Assembly: GCA_964454575.1 (NCBI GenBank)
Contig: CAYVTG010000008.1
Coordinates: forward strand, 1 to 38,148
Direction: 5' to 3'
Length of the DNA stretch: 38,148 nucleotides
Origin: Haladaptatiplasma sp964454575
GTDB lineage: Archaea > Thermoplasmatota > Thermoplasmata > Halarchaeoplasmatales > Halarchaeoplasmataceae
Under the pieces are notes generated by a model. It was given only the letters and a program-made list of their open reading frames with translations, was not told the DNA's origin and searched no databases. How positions within the stretch are numbered: position 1 is the first letter of the stretch; each line of letters opens with the position of its first letter. Of the stretch, positions 38,080 through 38,148 are shown piece after piece. The position numbers and the translations under genes are program-made.

Positions 38080-38148
38080 CTTGTTCCTCTGATGTAAGAG
38101 TTCAGCCGTGTGAAGTTTGAATGATATTTTTTCCATGTTCGATCAGAT

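Overview
The window is chromosomal DNA of an archaeon, most likely a member of the Thermoplasmatota (Thermoplasma-like or an uncultured anaerobic relative). The evidence is: archaeal RNA polymerase genes with a split largest subunit (rpoA', rpoA'') but an unsplit rpoB; an archaeal-type AlaRS; a Spt5/NusG gene in the euryarchaeal order ftsZ-secE-spt5-rpl11; a Gins51-like subunit; the archaeosine radical-SAM enzyme RaSEA; TATA boxes that often sit 22-27 nt before the start codon (leaderless transcripts); and a tRNA-Lys interrupted by two bulge-helix-bulge introns. The assignment below phylum level is inference.

Layout. 1-2.2 kb: the catalytic part of a gamma-glutamyltransferase, a GIY-YIG-like DUF123 nuclease and an unrecognised membrane protein. 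2.4-5.8 kb: a LURP-one/scramblase-like protein, a metallo-beta-lactamase protein with two rhodanese domains, and msrA-msrB (sulfur and oxidative-damage chemistry). 5.9-8.1 kb: an RNase J-related MBL protein overlapping a HAD phosphatase. 8.1-11.1 kb: a CARF-like/winged-helix regulator divergent from an AAA+ ATPase and a small thioredoxin-fold protein, separated by a palindrome-rich promoter region. 11.1-13.8 kb: a PiT transporter with an upstream partner gene and an Eis-type acetyltransferase. 13.9-19.5 kb: alaS divergent from ftsZ-secE-spt5-rpl11. 19.5-21.2 kb: replication-flavoured genes (GINS, zinc ribbon, RPA-like OB protein) around a palindromic direct repeat. 21.2-28 kb: a bacterial-type glutamate dehydrogenase divergent from a three-gene flavin/Fe-S operon. 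28-29 kb: RaSEA. 29-37.8 kb: nusA, rpl30e, rpoA'', rpoA', rpoB and rpoH on the minus strand, transcribed as rpoH first. 37.9-38.0 kb: tRNA-Lys(UUU).

How the genes fit together. Most of the window is core information processing. The metabolic centrepiece is the NuoE-NuoF-[2Fe-2S/GltD/NuoG-like] operon. It carries NADH-type and NADPH-type flavin modules but no hydrogenase or formate dehydrogenase subunit, so the best reading is an electron-bifurcating ferredoxin/NADH/NADPH transhydrogenase of the Sporomusa type (StnABC). Beside a glutamate dehydrogenase it suggests an anaerobic amino-acid fermenter balancing NADH, NADPH and ferredoxin.

The most unusual signals are: the doubly interrupted tRNA-Lys; extra domains on three parts of the transcription machinery (a beta-sandwich on Spt5, a zinc-ribbon insertion in RpoB, a helical and lysine-rich extension on RpoA''); the CARF-like regulator/AAA+ pair with its operator-like palindromes; and a twice-repeated 34-bp palindromic element.
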